Assembly: GCA_000198515.1 (NCBI GenBank)
Contig: FP929140.1
Coordinates: 1,710,527 to 1,774,526 of the forward strand
Direction of reading: 5' to 3'
DNA: 64,000 nucleotides
Source: a gamma proteobacterium HdN1
GTDB lineage: Bacteria; Pseudomonadota; Gammaproteobacteria; Pseudomonadales; Ketobacteraceae
Shown here: positions 61,678 through 64,000 of the stretch, piece after piece
Layout: every line of letters starts with the position of its first letter
Position numbering within the stretch: the stretch's first letter is position 1
Position numbers and translations under genes: made by a program
The notes under the pieces: generated by a model
Database searches by the model: none
What the model saw: the letters and a program-made list of their open reading frames with translations, nothing else
What the model was told of the DNA's origin: nothing

Positions 61678-63090
61678 TTAATCATAGTAAGCGCGTTCCC
61701 CGTGTGAGCTTAGATCTAGGCCCACAACTTCTTGCTCGTCGTCCACGCGCAACCCAATGGTTAGGTCTACGAGTTTGTATGCCGCTGCCGAGACCAGGCC
61801 GCAGATCCCGACGGTTATGAGGATACCTTGCGCTTGTATCCAGAGTTGCGAGGCAATGGAATACTCAGGCGCTACGCCGTTGCTCACATAATCCCAGACG
61901 CCAGTGCCGCCAAGGGAAGGTGCAGCAAATACAGCGGTTAGAAGGGCACCCAGAATGCCGCCAACGCCATGCACACCGAATACATCTAACGCATCGTCGG
62001 CACCGAGCAGTCTTTTTAAGCCTGTTACACCCCAGAGGCACACAAGACCAGCAGTCAAACCAATCGCTAGTGCACCACCTACCCCCACGAACCCACACGC
62101 GGGCGTGATGGCCACTAAGCCCGAGATGGCGCCCGAGGCTGCGCCTAAGAGTGAGGGATGTGATTTCAGCACCCATTCAGCAAGCATCCACGACAGTGCA
62201 GCAGCTGCGGTGGCAACCCACGTGTTAATAAAGGCAAGGCCCGCAACGCCATTTGCTTCTAGCGAAGAGCCGGCGTTGAAACCAAACCAGCCAAACCATA
62301 GCAGTGATGCGCCGATCATGGTCATCGTTAGGCTGTGGGGGTGCATTGCTTCCCTGCCAACACCGCGCCGTTTGCCAACAAAATAGGCGCCGATCAGCCC
62401 TGCAATTGCCGCGTTAATATGGACAACGGTGCCGCCTGCAAAATCCAATGCACCTTTTTGGAACATAAAGCCTGCTTTTGCGGTTGCGGCGGCGGCTGCC
62501 TCTGCGTCGGTGTATCCATTGGGGCCATCCCAGTACCAAACGATGTGTGCAATCGGCAGGTAGGCGAAGGTGAACCAGACCACGACAAACACCAGCAAGG
62601 CAGAGAATTTCACTCGCTCGGCAAAGGCTCCGATAATCAAACAACCGGTGATTGCGGCAAAGGCTCCCTGGAAAACTACATAGATAAATTCATGAATAAA
62701 AATCCCCTTGCTCCAAGTGCCGGCAAGCGAGTCCGGTGTTACACCTTGCAAGAAGAATTTTGAGAGTGAACCAATGAATGCATTCCCTTCGGTAAAGGCC
62801 AAGCTGTAACCGTAGATCACCCAAAGAACTGTGATGAGTGAAAAAATGGTAAGTACTTGCATAAGTACAGACAGCATGTTTTTTTTGCGCACCAGCCCGC
62901 CGTAAAACAGCGCAAGCCCAGGAAGCGACATCAAAATTACAAATGCTGCAGACATCATTAAAAATGCATCGTCGCCTTTTACGGCGATTGGGGCTACGGT
63001 GCTAGCCGCAGCGGTCGCAGCTTCTTCCGCGAAGGCGGGTAGAGACAGCGTGGGAACGAGTGCTCCTAAAGCGAGCCATTGTCTTTTCAC
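61678..63090 (-). CDS. amt: Ammonium transporter
   Basis: The protein has 470 residues with a cleavable signal-like N-terminus (LALGALVPTLSLPAFAE) and eleven core helices. Conserved features: DFAGGTVVHINAAIAGL, WFGWFGFNAGS, and GVHGVGGILGALLTA, which hold the twin-His pore. Imports ammonium and is blocked by GlnK, whose gene is directly upstream. The C-terminal tail LRVDDEQEVVGLDLSSHGE is the part that contacts GlnK. Confidence 0.95.
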   Translation of the reverse strand: MKRQWLALGALVPTLSLPAFAEEAATAAASTVAPIAVKGDDAFLMMSAAFVILMSLPGLALFYGGLVRKKNMLSVLMQVLTIFSLITVLWVIYGYSLAFTEGNAFIGSLSKFFLQGVTPDSLAGTWSKGIFIHEFIYVVFQGAFAAITGCLIIGAFAERVKFSALLVFVVVWFTFAYLPIAHIVWYWDGPNGYTDAEAAAAATAKAGFMFQKGALDFAGGTVVHINAAIAGLIGAYFVGKRRGVGREAMHPHSLTMTMIGASLLWFGWFGFNAGSSLEANGVAGLAFINTWVATAAAALSWMLAEWVLKSHPSLLGAASGAISGLVAITPACGFVGVGGALAIGLTAGLVCLWGVTGLKRLLGADDALDVFGVHGVGGILGALLTAVFAAPSLGGTGVWDYVSNGVAPEYSIASQLWIQAQGILITVGICGLVSAAAYKLVDLTIGLRVDDEQEVVGLDLSSHGERAYYD

Positions 63091-63179
63091 GGTAAACTCC
63101 AGAATAAAAAGGTGGGTTCTTTTGCCGCTATTTGGTTCTGTTAGAGAGTTGGATTGTGTTTAGGTGATTGCTTTGATGC

Positions 63180-64000
<821 letters not shown>

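Overview
This 64 kb window is chromosomal DNA from a ubiquinone-making gammaproteobacterium. It carries RapA, IspB, a UbiG-type methyltransferase, UbiB-family proteins, DUF2788, and a TorF-type porin / GlnK / Amt operon. I infer an environmental member of Pseudomonadales, Oceanospirillales or relatives; nothing here fixes the genus. Most genes are intact and densely packed on both strands.

Layout. 1-6.2 kb (minus): partial cyclic-nucleotide-binding protein, TesB thioesterase, and a TRAP-like import system (fused permease, AdeT-type binding protein, lipoprotein). 6.5-18.6 kb: DinG helicase, TetR regulator, a three-gene ATP-grasp / inactive transglutaminase / retropepsin-like operon, RapA, a type B carboxylesterase and IspB. 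19.0-23.7 kb (plus): a compact five-gene cluster of sugar isomerase fold protein, LuxS homologue, C7-type sugar phosphate cyclase, UbiG-like methyltransferase and UbiA-like prenyltransferase. 23.9-32.2 kb: MORN protein, HDOD protein, NhaA, outer-membrane protein, APC permease, ABC1 kinase.

32.3-37.2 kb is an accessory island bounded by a 56-bp direct repeat of the 3' end of a hydroxyacid dehydrogenase gene. It holds relics of a type I-C CRISPR-Cas locus (two repeats, one spacer, a truncated cas3), a PIN/RHH toxin-antitoxin unit that looks like an integron-type cassette inserted at the G^TT of a CRISPR repeat, a group IIC intron inserted two bases into that same repeat, and a vapBC pair. No integrase is visible.

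37.1-64 kb returns to core content: hydroxyacid dehydrogenase, MBL hydrolase, Nudix enzyme, hybrid histidine kinase, a solute-binding gene broken by an in-frame amber codon, TM2 protein, YbjN-like and DUF4202 pair, tRNA-Gly, an RstAB-like two-component system, a second amide-ligase locus (GNAT-C39 protease, M14-type hydrolase, RLAN/RimK ATP-grasp), an archaeal-type thymidine phosphorylase / PRPP synthetase pair, multihaem cytochromes c, UbiB, and torF-glnK-amt.

Two parts deserve most attention. The LuxS-containing cluster looks like a pathway to a prenylated or methylated cyclitol-like metabolite and matches no pathway I can name. The island preserves an ordered series of insertions into a dying CRISPR array. 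Start codons were moved from the longest open frame wherever a Shine-Dalgarno site, an overlap or family numbering favoured an internal start.
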